64,000 bases of DNA, taken from Solea solea (lineage: Eukaryota > Chordata > Actinopteri > Pleuronectiformes > Soleidae). The position numbers and the translations under genes were made by a program. The notes beneath the pieces were generated by a model. It was not told the DNA's origin, ran no database searches, and saw nothing but the letters and a program-made list of their open reading frames with translations. The stretch is taken from positions 11,950,985 through 12,014,984 of the forward strand of contig NC_081146.1 of the NCBI RefSeq assembly GCF_958295425.1, read 5' to 3'. This document shows positions 23,939-38,210 of the stretch, piece after piece (the first letter of the stretch is position 1; the number at the start of each line of letters is the position of its first letter).

Positions 23939-24018
23939 GCATTATCATTATCATTATTATCATTACTATTATTATTAGCATTATCATTATTATCATTACT
24001 ATTATTATTAGCATTATT
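23880..24018. repeat. (ATT/ATC)n compound microsatellite
   Basis: A run of ATT and ATC triplets. The second half is a higher-order repeat in which TATTATTAGCATTATCATTA-like blocks recur about three times. Confidence 0.93.
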
Positions 24019-24186
24019 TTTATGCATGTTGGTCTTGCATGGTGCAAAATCAAAGTTCATGTGTAAACAAAACTCTTGCCGTTGGGGGGCGCTGTGATGT
24101 AAGACTACATACACTACACAAACAACTTCTCAGTACAACTGAACAGATGCTATCTTCACCATTTACTCTCCCTTTACACACACACA

Positions 24187-24229
<43 letters not shown>

Positions 24230-25971
24230 TCAGACCAGGTTCACGGAAACCTTTACGATCCTTTTGAGCAAAGACTGAGATTTTATAAAGATTGATTAGT
24301 TATAATTATTACAATTTAAATACTATAGTTGTCTTCTCTTTTTTTTAGGACGTCACTTGAGGGAAAAATAACAGTTGTTTTTCAAGAATCACAGAAATGC
24401 AGTGACTAAAAGAAAATACCTTATAGATTTTAAATAAAAGATTATTTAAAATGACTTCAGCCTGCAATTGCATGGGCCTATGCTATTCACAGTCTTCCTC
24501 TGCGGTTTTACAGTGAGTTGACTGAGGTCCGATAAATAAACATTCAGAGGATGAACTTACTTTCTCCAGTGTTGTCTACAAGGGCCTTTGTATTCCCCTG
24601 GGAGGGGGGGAGAGTGTTTATTTCTAAACTCTGACAACTTCTTGGAAGCAATCACTTACATAATGTTTTTGCTGAAAACCTTTCCCTGAGGGAACGAGCA
24701 CCCAGAGCCTAAATTCATAATGCTAAACTCCCACAGTCCACTGGGAACTGGATGTCGTCTCAGCTGTGGCTGTGGGAGGCAAAAGCATGTGACATGCAGG
24801 TTGCAATGGTTTGGTTCAAATATCAGTGGGATGAAGACTTTAATTGGTTTGAATTTCACTGTCTAGAAATGTACTCGTACCCAACAGTTTATGTGGACAC
24901 AGTTTATGTAGACAGCAATGCTCTCTCACATAATTGTATATCATTACACAGCAGTATTGTCTGGAAAAGTTAAATGTCAGCCCTCAAGATAAAATGCAAG
25001 TGTTCTTTATTTTTTTTTTTAAACAACAGTGTGTTCAAATTTATAGCCTTTAAATATAAAGCAGGGCCCATGAATCTAAGAGCAGGCTGTGGCGATCATC
25101 TTGCACTTCAGGGGTTTGTAACTTAACTGTGTTAATGAAGGCAGGGGAACATAGCCTATAGGCTAAGTATTCGTCTTGAGCACAAAGACTAATCCCTTTA
25201 TGCTGCTCTTACACAACAGGCTGAGTGTGTAAACTGCCCCTGCCCCTATACCTGAATACAACAGTGTGTCTGGCAGGTAGAGATAGTGTCAGGCGGCTCA
25301 AGAAGTGGAACGGCTCAGTGTGAGTTAAGAGAGGAAGCAGGCCAAGAGGAAAAGACAGTGATCAGGAAGAGAAAAGCAGTGGATGAGGTTAAAGAGCTGC
25401 TGCCCTACTGTTGCCTCTGACCCCTTATCAGACGCATAGACTGTCTGACCTGTTCTCACTCTGTGTGTACATCTTGTACCTCCAACCTTAAATTAGATAA
25501 GTGGTTTTCAAACTTTTTTATACTGAGCTCTTGAAGTAACGCCATTATTGCCAAATACAGAGGTGTAAATAGGCCGAGCAAAGTCAGCTATGGCAGATTT
25601 ATTCCCAATAAGATCATTGCTCTCTCATCATCCTCTTCTCCCTCACATATACCACAGTCTGAGAACCAAGGAATTCGACAATTGCTTTAAATGTTGAACA
25701 TTTGTGACAACCAGTCAATTTAATTTCTAGAGAACATTTAAAAAACGACCAAGGTTGACCAAAGTGCTTCACAGAGTTAAAGGCACAGCAGCATAAAATA
25801 AAGTCTCTAGAGAGAAGTGTACTCCTAGTGGTGGTCCCAAGCTTTGATAAATGGAGAGGGTTGTATCAGTGAGGTCACCTTTGCCAAATTAGGAGTTAGA
25901 GGAAATACAAATGAGGATTTACAAGTTAGGAGGCAGTGGGACAGAAGGAAGGGTAGAAGTGAGGAAGTGAG
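24019..25971. other. Intergenic DNA upstream of tcea3
   Basis: No supported gene. Apart from the compound microsatellite it is ordinary AT-rich sequence. A possible small inverted-repeat element at about 25497-25675 is discussed in the findings. Confidence 0.55.
24176..24228. repeat. (CA)n(CT)n(CA)n compound microsatellite
   Basis: Short CA, CT and then longer CA tracts in direct succession. Confidence 0.93.
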
Positions 25972-27490
25972 AGTAGGGATTTAAAACACAGGGACTGTGA
26001 CTGGCAAAGGGTGAGTGCTGGCTGATTTGATGGAGAGAAGGAAGGGAGATTGTGTGTGCAAAGAGACCAGGTGGAAGGGAAGCAAGTCCAGGAGCATCGG
26101 AGGAGGATTCAAAGTGTTCTACCATGGTTTAGATAGAAAGTGAAATGGGATATAGATATCATTTTGAAGGAAGAGTTTGTGAAGAGGTTTGCAGCCAGAA
26201 ATTGAAGGTCTGACGTTGAATGTTGTCAGTGCTTATGCCCCACAAGTTGGTTGTCAGTCAGAAGAGAAAGAGGAGTTCTGGAGTAAGTTGAATGAAGTGG
26301 TAGAGACTGTCTTCCCAGGAGAGAGAGAGTGGTGATTGAAGCAGACTTCAATGGGCATGCTGGTGAAGGGAACAGAGGTGAGGAGGAGGTGTTGGGTAGG
26401 TATGGGCTATAAGGAGAGGAAATGTGGAAGGACATATAGTTGTGGATTTTGCAATAAAGGATCAGGGAGGAGCATAGGGTGAGCTATAAGAGTGGAGAAA
26501 GACACTCACAGGCCGATTATATACCATGTAAGAGATGGTGATACCAGGGGAGAACATGACTAGACATGGCATCCATCATTGAATGTTAGTCTGCAGGATG
26601 ACTTTGGAAATCAAGAAGTGGAAGCAAGTGAAGTCAGAGCCGAGTATTAAATGGTGGAAGCTGGAAAAGGAAGAATGTTGTGCAGAGTTCAGGGAGAAGT
26701 CGCGACAGGCTCTGAGAGTGTAGTGAAGAGAGAAGACTGGGAAAGTACAACTATAAAATCCTTTGTATAACTTGGTGGTGGAACGAGGAAGTAAAGGAAA
26801 GTATCCAAAGGAAAATTATGGCAAAGAAAAAGTGGAGCAGCCAGGGAGATAAAGACAGTAGGCAGGAGTACTGGGAGTCTAGATGTGCAGCAAAGAGTGA
26901 GGTGAGAAAGAAAAAGGCTTATAGTGAGTTGTATGAGAGGCTGGACACTGAGGAAGGAGAGAACGACCTGTATGGATTGGCTAGACAGAGAGATGGAGCT
27001 GGAAAGGATGTGCAGCGGGTTAAAGTGATTAAGGACTGAAATGGAAAAGTTCTAACATGCAAACAGAGTGTTGAGAAGATGGAAGGAGCATTTTGAGGAG
27101 CTGATGAATGAGGAAAATCAGAGAGATGGAGGGAGGGAGATAGTGCCTCCGAGGATTAGTAAGGAGGAAGCTATGAAGAGGATGAAGAGTGGAAAGACAG
27201 TTGGTCCAGATGACATACATGTGGAGGTATGGAAATGTGTAGGAAAGAAAGCAGGGGATATTTTAACCAGATTGTTTAACACAATCTTGGAGAGCAGGAA
27301 AATGCCTAAGGAATGGAGATGAAATAGTAGTGGTGCTGATTTTCAAGAACAAGGCTGATGTGCAAAACTGCAGTAATTACAGAGGCATAAAGTAGATCGG
27401 CCACACCATGAAGATGTGGGAAAGAGTTGTTGAAGCTTGGTTAAGGAAAGAAGTGAAGTTCAGCGAGCAGCAGTATGGGTCTGCGCCATG
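25972..27490 (+). mobile_element. Decayed RTE-like LINE (endonuclease plus partial reverse transcriptase)
   Basis: Pieces of one non-LTR retrotransposon ORF can be followed across frames. The endonuclease comes first: ETRWKG near 26080, then NVVSAYAPQVGC at 26218-26255, then ADFNGHAGEGNRGEEEV near 26345-26395. A connecting region follows (KWWKLEKEECCAEFREK near 26655). Then comes the start of the RT: LYGLARQRDGAGKDVQRVKV, LRRWKEHFEELMNEE and GKTVGPDDIHVEVWKC at 26818-27322. The match ends near SEQQYG at 27475, before the catalytic palm motif. Stops and frameshifts break it in many places, so it is inactive. From memory it is closest to fish RTE-type elements; the clade was not tested. Confidence 0.85.
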
Positions 27491-27493
27491 CCA

Positions 27494-27548
27494 GTGACCA
27501 GGTAATAAAGAGTTTATTACCTGGTCACAGAGTTTATTACTTGGTCAC
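27494..27548. repeat. Perfect 16-bp hairpin with an extra copy of one arm
   Basis: GTGACCAGGTAATAAA (27494-27509) and TTTATTACCTGGTCAC (27513-27528) are exact reverse complements around a GAG loop. A third copy of the second arm with one mismatch follows at 27533-27548. It sits at the point where the LINE match breaks off. Confidence 0.85.
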
Positions 27549-30280
27549 ATTCACACATGTGGAAGTGGAAGTTAATTCTTGAGGCAGCTGAGATGAGAGT
27601 TTTGCACAAACAATCAGCAGCATCTCCCTGTTTTATGTGCAGACACTGACTCTCCCCTCACTTTGACTTCAAGGTGGCTCTTGGTTGCATAACAACATCC
27701 GTGTGCATTCCCATCCCGTACACTGCTCTGACGTACTCTTGGGTCAGGCTCTGCTGCAGGGGTTGACAGTCTATCATTAGCCTTTTCGGGTCTGACCACA
27801 TCAAGTCCTATCTTGTCTTTGCTTGTGGTAGAAAGTTAAAAGCACTCTGAGCTGGAACTTTCTGAACAGAAGGAGGTGAGCGTGGTCCTGCACCCCCTAT
27901 TGTGCAACACATCACTCCATCACTTTTTTTTAAACAAAGAGTTAACACAAATCCAGCAGGGAACATCCACAAGTATACTTTCTTCTGTGTGCACCTCGCC
28001 CAACGCCAGTGTCTCTGCCAGTCCCAGACCAGAGACGCCAGAACTGGGCAATTATGGCAATTTTTGGATGACATCAGACCAGAAAATGAATGATTTCATT
28101 TAGCTGTCAATTTTTTTTTTCTGGATCTGAGGAAGGATGCAGAGCCTGTAATAGAGCATGTCAAAACAGAGTGGGAGAATTGTTTAGACGTTCACATCTG
28201 CATTTGGCTAGAAGGTAATCCCAGCCTGCTGGGGTTGGTGTGTCTGTTAATAATGACCACTGTACAGTCCTGGTACTTGCACAAAAAAACCTAAATCTCC
28301 CTGAGAGGTTGGACCACCCAAAGACTTCAAGCACATCCTTGTACCTTTAGCTGCCTCAGTTTTGCTGGCAGACGGGCCGACAGACAGACAGACAGACAGA
28401 CAGACACACACCACATCCAAAAGTGTTTTGGTGGTGCCACTGTTTTAGGCTACCTTTTACCAAAATAACTGGTGGTGCCACTGTTAGACACAATCCAACC
28501 AAAATAACTAAATGACTAACAAAACTAAATTTGAATTACACACTGAGAAAGACATGGTTAACCCCATTCCTGACTCAAAAAAGGGACAGTTTCTACTATA
28601 AATCACTTAAACTTGGGGTTCATGAAGAATTGAGACGGAGAAACGATTCACCCTCTCGCTGCACAGAGAATACCCCAGGGAAGCATTTAAAGGCGGAAAA
28701 AAACCTGGAAAGGGAAATGTAAAATATGTACTATAACTTATCCACAACCGTCAATTACACACTGGCATAGTGGACAGACACTGAGTCATTTGTATAGTGC
28801 GTCTGCAAAAAGATCCTGTGGTTCTTCACAAGGCTGCGATTTGATCCCTGTGCACTCTTCGTTAGCTCTGGAGCTTCGGCTTTATGCTGACAAACAAGTG
28901 CATAACGACCTTTGACTTGAGATTAAAGAGGGGAATTCCTTTGAAATGAAGCAACGGATCTGGAGGGAAGAGAGACTCAAGGAAACACAGCAACACAGTT
29001 TTGTGTTTGTATGAACGCCATCAGGCAAGACGACTCCTCTGTGTTTGGCCCTTCACACGTGATTCACTACGTGCGTCCACCGCGCAGTCACAGAGCCATT
29101 CACATATTATGTCAAAACACAAGCCAGTCAGATCTATCTGTGCTAATCGACTGACCCTACGCTAACAGGCTGAATTGCGACAGTGTGTAAATCCATTCTT
29201 ACTCTCATTTCCTTTTCAACTGCCCGCTAATCCAATTAGAGCACCGTAGCTCAAAAACCTGCAATGTCTCCCGTCCCTGTCACTGTCAACAGCTTCTGCC
29301 TCCACAAGTTAGATGTTTACAGGAACTGCAGTGATGACTTAAGATAAGGAGATATATACCGTAAGATATGAACAGTGTGCACAACATTCAAATCAGCATA
29401 TGTTTCCCATTTGGAGGTTTATTTTTGGAGAAATGTGGGTCCCACGCCTGACACCTGACGTTTATTTCTAAAGTAGAACTGTATATCATGTATGTAATCG
29501 AGTTCAGTGCATCATCATGTGGAATAAGTTTATCCACTGTCACCTGTGACTGATTAGTATTTCATTGTTCTTCATTGAATATGCATACTTTCCGCAGGCT
29601 GATGTTTCATTTTCTCATTTTGTTTTTGCACGTCACGAGGGTCTGCGTGATCCACACACTGTGAGCAGTGGATGAAATTATTGTTTGGGGCAAAGCAGTG
29701 CACGGATTGTGATTCTGATTTTATTGAGACTGCACGTGGAATGGCCCAAAACAAGAGTGATCCCAGTATATGGTCTTGGATTCGATAATTTACTGTACAT
29801 TTGTTTTCCCTCAGCTGGATCCATGTGGGAGTAACTCAAAACAGTGAAATCTGGACGAAGAAAAAAAAAATACAAGGGTCTATCCAAACATCTTTCAGCT
29901 GTTTTTGTTTCAAGTTTGTGGTGGATTTATTACTACCACATGAGACTGCAACAGCCCAAAGGAAACTGCTAATCTCATCCAAGAGCTTCAAGAAGAAAAA
30001 AAAACTCTCCCCTGATGGCCTTGGAGGGTTACCCCAAGGTCACACAGGCCGACGTGTTAATGCGTGGGTGATGTCATGAGCGAGAGGTCCCGAGTAATGA
30101 AATCAGGATATATATCAATGCCTGTGAAAGGGCATGTCAGTGCATCCAGTGCAGTGGAAGTGTTTCTGCGTGTGTTTGGGGAAATGGTTGAAGGATGATG
30201 TGTATATCTGTAACTGTTCTGGTTCACTGACATGGCCTCTGGGAATTTCAGGAGTCTCAGAGTAGAGTCTTTAATGTGTA
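27549..30280. other. Intergenic DNA
   Basis: No gene supported. It contains an (ACAG)n tract at 28379-28405. The open frames (60-90 codons) carry no recognisable domain. Confidence 0.55.
28379..28405. repeat. (ACAG)n microsatellite
   Basis: Six to seven ACAG units running into a short CA tract. Confidence 0.9.
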
Positions 30281-30292
30281 GTATTTTCAGTT

Positions 30293-30540
30293 AATTCATT
30301 CATTCACCTTCTAACGCTTAGGGCGAAAGGCAGGGAAACATCCTGGACAGGTCACCCGTCCATCACAGGACCACAGAGAGACAAACAACCATCCACTCTC
30401 ACACTCACACCTACGCTCAGTTTAGAATGTCCAATTTGCCTATTCCACAAATCGGCATGTTTTTGGACTGTGGGAGGAAACCGGAGAACCGGGAGAAAAC
30501 CCACGCACACACGGGGACAAACATGCAAACTCCAGTTATC
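30293..30540 (-). mobile_element. SINE body and tail, reverse orientation
   Basis: The reverse complement reads GGAGTTTGCATGTTTGTCCC, CGTGCGTGGGTTTTCTCCC-type sequence, TTTCCTCCCACAGTCCAAAA, GATGGACGGGTGACCTGTCC and CCTGCCTTTCGCCC, ending in a GAAT-repeat tail at the low-coordinate end. It is the same family as the copy at 4865-5243, without its tRNA-like head. Confidence 0.8.
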
Positions 30541-33500
30541 GTGAGAAAATGTGTTTCATTCTGTCAAGTAAACTGGATTTTTTTTCCCCCGCACACACTG
30601 TAAAAAACAGTGATTAACAGAGAATTTATGAAAACGATCATGAAAATGTTCTCTGTGTAAAAATCATTTTTAGAATCGCCACCACACTTAGACGTCTGTG
30701 TGAGGGAAAGCACAGTAGGCTAGATTAGATTTATTTAGATTATCATTGACTGACTGATAAAAGCAGTAAAAACATAAAACGTCTTTCAAAACAGAAAACA
30801 ATGAAATGATCTATTGAACTTGTGTAAAAGGCATCAGAGGTCATGGAAAATGCTACTGGTGTCAGAATTAATTTGTCAGACTTTAGGGCAAAGCTCAAGT
30901 ACAGTGTAACTTTAGCATCACAATAAAAAACGGTTTTGTATTTCCTTTAACTTGAGCCTGTTGAACAAGGATTAATATTAAATAAAAAATTGGACCTAAA
31001 ATTGAGCCGTGGGTGAGGAGAACTTTAGAGCAAATAGTTCAACACTGACCAAGACAAACCAGGGCAGATGAATCTAAATCCTCCTTACTAGGCCTTTACT
31101 GTAAGAAGTCCTGCTTATTTATCCTAGAAAAGGTTGAGGCATGTTTCCAGTGTGGGTTGAGCAGATATAAATCCATATGTTATGGTTGTACATTTCAGGA
31201 AAAAAATGAGTAACTGGAAAATATGCTGGATTATGACCAGAACAGACCAACCAAAATCAACACATGGAGTTAAAGCGCTGGGATATGAAATCGTTTTATT
31301 AATAAGACGATACTAATAAAAAGTTAACAAGGCTATCACATGAGGGAAAATTATTATTTTCCTGGAGTTATTCGACCTATGCCATCTACTGGTTAACAGC
31401 CAAAACGACTTTACGAGCATTGAGGCTGTTATTAAAAGGCTCTAAAGTATAAGAAAATATAAGAAGGTATCACTTTACTGTAACTGTCCATTGGTGACCA
31501 TCTACTAGTATAGTAGTAGTATCTATCTATAGGTGTTTAGTATCATGCCAAAGGTTTAACAGCTCACATGTGTTTATATCTACTGTTCTCAACAGTTTTT
31601 TTTAAATTTAGTGAAATGGTCCTGATACATATTTACAGATGCAAGTGTATTATCCCCACTAAATAGTCACACTTGACAGTCAACTAATGGTTAATAACAC
31701 TGCAAAAATAGTATTTCTAGTCAACAGGCACTTTTGTAAAGGTTCAGGGTTAGAATCTGTAGAGCTTACTGCCAGTTAGTTGGTTGTATGTTACTTATCA
31801 GTTGAATAACTGATTGCCCGTTGCCATGATACTGAATATCTGTTTGATTGCTAATAGAGAGAAAGCAATGAACTATTAATAAAATAGTGAGTGTTATCTG
31901 TAATAAATATGATTATTAATAAGCCAGCTGCAGTACAAAATAGTTATCACCTGCTCATAATCGCTGACTGTGCTTAGAAACGTCAGTAAATAATTACAAT
32001 ATAATGTTCCATGCAGACCGCTCTTTGTTAATATAAATGTATCACAGTCCAATGTTTGATTTGTTCATTTAGCAAAGTGAAACTAAAACGTCTTCAAGAA
32101 ATAAATGAGAGCATGATTTCAATTTGCATACCGACAAAAATGGTTAAATAAAATGAATAGACTGTTATTGAAGCCAATTCACCATGTCCATACATGATAC
32201 CCATACATAGGCTATATGGTTGTGTTTTTTTTTTTTACCATAGTCGCGTGTGGACCAAATATAAGCAAAACACTGGGTGCCATGATCTCTAAGACACCTC
32301 CCTGATAGTTGATGTTAATACATATTGCAGAGGGACATGGTTTGGAGCAAAAAGCATATGTTTGAGACGTGAAAAGTACACTGGCAAAACAAATCCCTGA
32401 TTTATGTGTTTTGATGAGGCCTCATTTTCCATCAGGTCTCAGTTTCAGACAGAGAAGAAATAGAGTTTGACAGACACGTTGGTTTGCACGTGGGGAGATT
32501 GCCATCCGCAAAAAGTTCTCCGATGACTTTGGAGCGACATCAAGACATGGAGTGTTTAGTGATTTTGCTCAGATAAGTATCAGCTCAAAGCCATGGAATT
32601 ATTGCAACCAGATCAAGCCGATGTGCTCAGTGAACTGGGCGCCAACCTCAACCCCAGTCACTCTCAGCGGGAGACTAAATGCAGGCGCTTCAGCAGGCAG
32701 ACAGCAGCAACTGCGGGCGTGAAGAGCAGCTCTGTGACGACAGGAAGAAAACTTCAATTGTGGAACAATGACTTTGAACCAGGTTGTGAGTAAACAAACC
32801 CGCACCAGGTTCAGGTTCTCTGGAAATCCCAACATGGTGTCTTTCACACTGAAATTAGTGGGTGAAGCTGCTACATAAAGTCAATAAACACCATTTCCAC
32901 TGCGAGACGTTACTCTGCCCTGTGCTGTGTTTTTTTCTTCACCCCTGCATCACCTGTGCAGATTACAGATAACTTTATTTATCCCTTTAGGTTAGTGCAG
33001 TTTCCACAATTTCACCGCTCCACACACAACCATTCTCCGAGACACAAATACAGTGTGTATGAGGAAACGCTGGCACGTGGGAGAACGCTGAAAGCCCTAT
33101 ATTAAAAACAAACAAACAAAAACATGGAAGCTGTCGTCACACCACTTAAAGTCAGGAAGTGCTCTGACACTGTAGTGACAGCAGCGCAGTGTCATCAGAG
33201 AATTTATTTAGTATATCACAGCAGTAAGGATCACAACAAACATTAATGCTAACAGCTATGCTAATGACTATGTGCGCACCATCAAATGTGCATTTTCACC
33301 CAACTTTGATGCCAGTCGGAGCCGAGGCCCAAAAAAAAAACCCACATGCATTTGGAGCAGGTGTGAATTCCAGGTAAGACTCATCCCCGTTGATAAAACA
33401 ACAAACTGTTTCAATCTGGGATTAAATGGGGGGTTTTTGACCAGTGAGAATGGGATATGTAACACTGGTGGACAGAGGCACCAGTGTTAATGAAGAACAC

Positions 33501-35200
33501 AACCAAGTCCTCTTCCCAGCATCACACTTCCTGTCCTGCTCCAGGAATTCAGGATCGGTGACACAAGTGAAAGAGGCCTTGATGGTCGGCTCCACATCAC
33601 GTCCAATTGGTTAGAAGGAGCCTCCAGAAGTAATGTATGTGGCCCCACCGTCAATCTGTATTTGTAAAATCCCGAAGTTACTTAACTTTGTTTGAACATT
33701 ACTTTTGAGGGCACTGATTAATTAATTCCATGACTGCTTGGTGAGCTACAGAGGATCAAATGAAAGTGCCCAAAGCTCCTTGTGTGTGATTGTTTGGTCA
33801 ACTTCTTTTTCTAACCAAAAGTGAACTTTCAGTCTCCTCTAAATGACCTTTCTCCCAGTATTGTATCACAGTATGAATTATTTGGCAATGGCTGTGGTGT
33901 GGAGTTTACACATATGTGTCCGTGTGGGTGTATGATGTTAAAGTAGGCAGACAATAGTTTGATCTTTGTCTCAGAGAGGAGGGCGGTGAGCTGTTATGGT
34001 ACCATAAAAGACATTTTATGGCTGAACTAGGCGGATGTTATTTTATGCCTTCAAATCTTTTTGATTCCAGCTGACAGAACATATTTTATTTATAAAGGCA
34101 GACATGTGTTGATGTTTCTTAGAATTTATGAACATGTTTTGGTGCATAAATCCTGAGACGAGGAACGGGCCATCTGGAGCTGCTGCGATGAGAATAACAA
34201 AGAAGTGAAAATACCTTAACTAATGATTTACTTTAAAATACTAAAGATAGGAAGATTTAATTTGTGATTTTTGTTAAATGAAATCTACGGGTTCACACTG
34301 AAAAAAAAAAAACCGACAGGTCCTCCTCCTGATGGGAGTGATGGGGACAAAGTGGAGGATCTGTCTGGCCACTGCCCCCCTCAGTGGGTAAACTCTACAC
34401 ACTGCAGCCATTCAGTTGGCTCGGCTCACTGGATAAAGTTAGGATTGTTTGTCAGTGGGCTGTAATGCCAGGAATGCTCAGCGCCAGCTCCCTCCCCCCT
34501 CTGCTGTGTGTGTGTGTATGTGTCTCTCACACTTTATTTTGCCGCTCTAGCAGCAGTTTGGATCAGCGGTGACTTCCCCCCCCCCCACACCTCCCCACAC
34601 TCCTTCAACTCCAAAGTGAAATAACAGATTCTATTTCTCTCCTGTGAGCTATTTTGGTCCCCCAGTGTGCACGAACACACGCACACACACAGAGTCAACA
34701 ACCACCTCAAACTTCGCCACCCTGCACCCTCTGACTCTCGTCACCCCGGGCAGAGACTGTCCAGTCTGTATTTCTATGTTCCATCCGGCCATCATGACAT
34801 CACTTTCTAAAGGAGAACACACACAAACATTCACAGCTTGACTCTAACCAACATCCAGCTGCATCTGAGACCGACCGAGATCCACTGAGAGGCTGCTTTC
34901 AACAGAGATTAATGAGGTTTTATGTATATAGAAGCATACTTGTATCACATACTTACCCAGCTCATATATATTTCTAAATCAGACACTCTCAAACATAAAT
35001 CAAACATATTGCCATGACTAGAGCAAAGCACTTTTTTTCACATTTTAATTTAAAAACTACCGTGTGGAAATATTTCCCATTAACACTCAACTCCTGAATT
35101 CAAAATATTAACATCCCACCATTTAAGAATGTCCAATAGTTTTTATTTTTTATAGAAATGTCTGCTGTCCGATGCATTAAAGTAGGCCTTACGACACTAT
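30541..35200. other. Intergenic DNA
   Basis: No gene supported; AT-rich. Open frames such as 32593-32793 and 33272-33490 have no recognisable content and no exon signals. Confidence 0.55.
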
Positions 35201-35383
<183 letters not shown>

Positions 35384-38200
35384 TAGATATTTGTATTTGT
35401 GAAATACAGGGTTTTGACTGAGCAACATCATGTAATGATTTAATACTGAAGGCGTCTTATGAAGCGTTGTTTATGGACATTTCTCTCGTGGGAACCCGGT
35501 GATGAACTTGTGGACATTTCTCAGCGCTGTACCTCAGCAACAACACGACAACACACAGACAACAACCCACACATCCACTCGTCCAGCTGAAGCTGCACCG
35601 TCAGCTTGATCTAATCATGCAGTAAAAGCAAGACATGTGTTTCCCCTTTGCACCCTCGGGATGATGTCATATCCACAGAGTCATGTGCTCCGAAAGTACA
35701 GCTTAATTTAAAACATCTTCATATCTTCAGGTTCACAGGGAAAGTGGACGCACCGAGAAGACACACTGAGTGAGAAACTCCCTGTGGAGGATGGGTAAGA
35801 GGGACATTATAATCGCCCCCTTTGGGTGAACAAACCCTCTTTCGGGGAAGGTAATAGCACAGACCAGGGGCCAGGATGAGTTTGATTTGTGTTGTGGCGA
35901 GAAATTGTGAAATCTCTGTCATTACTGCGTATCTGTCCTGTCATCACCCTGCTTTCACAGAGACGTGTGCACAGAACCACAGCCCACACGCACTCCAATT
36001 TAAAGCCCAAATTAAATGTCTCACCAATCTTACACTATTATCTCTCGGGTAAAGTTTCTAACTATCTCAAGTCGTGAGGTAGTTTATTTAAAATATATAT
36101 ATCTTAATCGAATGCATCGGTTCAAGCGTCTATGTTTTGATAAAGCCATCAATTCTTGAGCTGTCTAAATGAATATATATCACGACTAGAACATTCCTGC
36201 AGCTAGAAGCCAGTGACGGTGGTGAAGCTGAATCACACTGTGTGCCTCTAATTATTATTGACATCAAGATATTAGGTCTCAGCTCGACTGATGTGCAAAC
36301 ATTAAAGGAAATGAAACCGAGTCAAAGCAAACAGAGGTGATGATAGTGTCGGATCACAACTTGGCCAGTGTTTCTCAACTTTTCATAAGGGGACGCATTC
36401 TTTCACGAAGTTACACTATTGATATACGATTTGTGATATAAATCCTGTCTGAATAATACGCAACTCCTAATTTGGACATCCTGGGGGTTTGTGTTTATAG
36501 GTCATATCTTCAAAAATGTGGGTTTTTTTGTGTTCTTTTGTGTTGTTGAGTCAAAGTAATGATAATTCTATATGACATATGAAAAAAAGACTAGTAGGAG
36601 TAGCAATAATTGTGTAGGTCACAAAATAAACCGTTTTTCTTCTATGTTTTGTTCATAAAAACGAGCCAAGCGAGTCAAGCCAAGTTTCCAAATTTCCAAG
36701 TTTCCAAATTTCACAAATTCACAAAAAGTTTTGTACTTTTCGCTCAGGTGTGTTTATATAATTGGTGAAAATGGGAACAAAAATAACTTAATCAGATTGC
36801 CTATAGGTGGTGCTGGAAAAAATAATATAAGATACTCACATTCTTATACGCTTGCGTTCTTATAACCTCTGTATATATGTTTTACCAAAAGTAATCTGTG
36901 TTCTATGGGTTAAAAGATAGGATGCATAATTAAGATTGCTGACTAATATCATTTTAAATAAGCAAACAGACAATTCCAAGAGATATGTTTCATAAATTAC
37001 TTATGCCAAAAAAAAAACTACTGGATTCTGGTGCAGATTTGTTTTATGTGGATTCTTTAAAAAATCACCGTCTGTACTTGTTGATATTTTTGTCAGGTTT
37101 TCAGGAAATAATGCATCATAATGTAAAAAAAACCCAATGTATTCATGGTGTGGGGATCTATCAGAGATTTTACAGTTTGGTGTAAAATTCCATTTTCCAT
37201 TTAATTTATTTATATTTTTTGTTATTTTTTTCATTTTCTGCACACTCCTCAGCTACACGACAATCACATACCCTGGTATACACAGTAGAACAGCTCACGT
37301 ACCGCTAGTGGTGGACGTACCACAGTTTGAGAACCAAGGTGTTAGAGTATGTAACAAAAAGTAAAATAATTTCCCATTATAAACACTATAAAAAGGTCTA
37401 GATTACTTACTGGCAGCGAGTGTTTCCAGTAAACCGACTCTGTGACCACCACTAAAAACTCCATCAGCAGATTTCTGCAAAGATAAGTCAGTGTATATGT
37501 GCAAAACCATAATTCTGATTCCAGTATTTCAACATTTGACAATTTTAAAACTAGGAAATGGAGGGATGTGGTTTAAATTAAACTATTTCTATTTTTGGAT
37601 GTAAATATTAGCCCAAAAAAGCCAGTCTGTGTATCATCATCCACATGAACGGCATCATTTCCACCATCTCTGCCTTTTAACAAGACCACTCTCCCAATGC
37701 CTGTAAAGATTTTTGATTATGACTCGGGCAAAATGACACGGATATGGTATCAGTCAAGCAAACAGGGCTGGGTTTCCACGAGTAACATGGGTGGAAGAAC
37801 AGGCCAGTCTTTGTTTAAAAGCTTTAGTATCACAGAGGAGAGAGAGAGAGAGAGAGAGAGGCCATTGTGCTTTAGAAAAGCCTCCTTATGGTTCAATGTC
37901 CTCAGATTGTAATTGATCCTCAGGCCCACTTTAACAAGTGCAGCTCACTCCAGTCGACAATATATACATTTCAATGGGGCTGGTAACGTGAAATGAGCTG
38001 CCTTGTTGTCGTCAGCTATGGAACAAACAAGCCCCCATTCATCCATCTGTCCGTCCATCCATCCATCTGAGGATAGGGTTCATTCTGTGAAATAAAAACA
38101 TCTCGTTAGTGAAGCCAGTGCCTATGAGTGAATAGTGAAGGAGCATAGATTGGGAAATAAATACAAATGACCACAATACAAAAAAACTGGAGTTTTACCG
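35384..38200. other. Intergenic DNA 3' of tent5b
   Basis: No gene supported. It contains a GA tract at 37837-37861 and a possible old inverted-repeat element (see findings). One 64-bp exon-like segment at 37412-37475 was considered and rejected. Confidence 0.5.
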
Positions 38201-38204
38201 ATTT

Positions 38205-38210
38205 TTTATT
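38205..38210 (-). promoter_or_regulatory. tent5b: Candidate poly(A) signal of tent5b
   Basis: AATAAA on the minus strand about 560 bases downstream of the stop codon. It would imply a moderate 3'UTR. Position is the only support. Confidence 0.35.

Noticed and set aside
23734..24097. Plus-strand frames rich in Ile, Leu or Ser
   Set aside because: They translate the ATT/ATC microsatellite.
37412..37475. 64-bp minus-strand exon-like segment with a TTTGCAG acceptor and GTAAGT donor
   Set aside because: It is isolated, with a weak pyrimidine tract, no partner exon and no recognisable peptide, so it is probably chance. RNA-seq would settle it.
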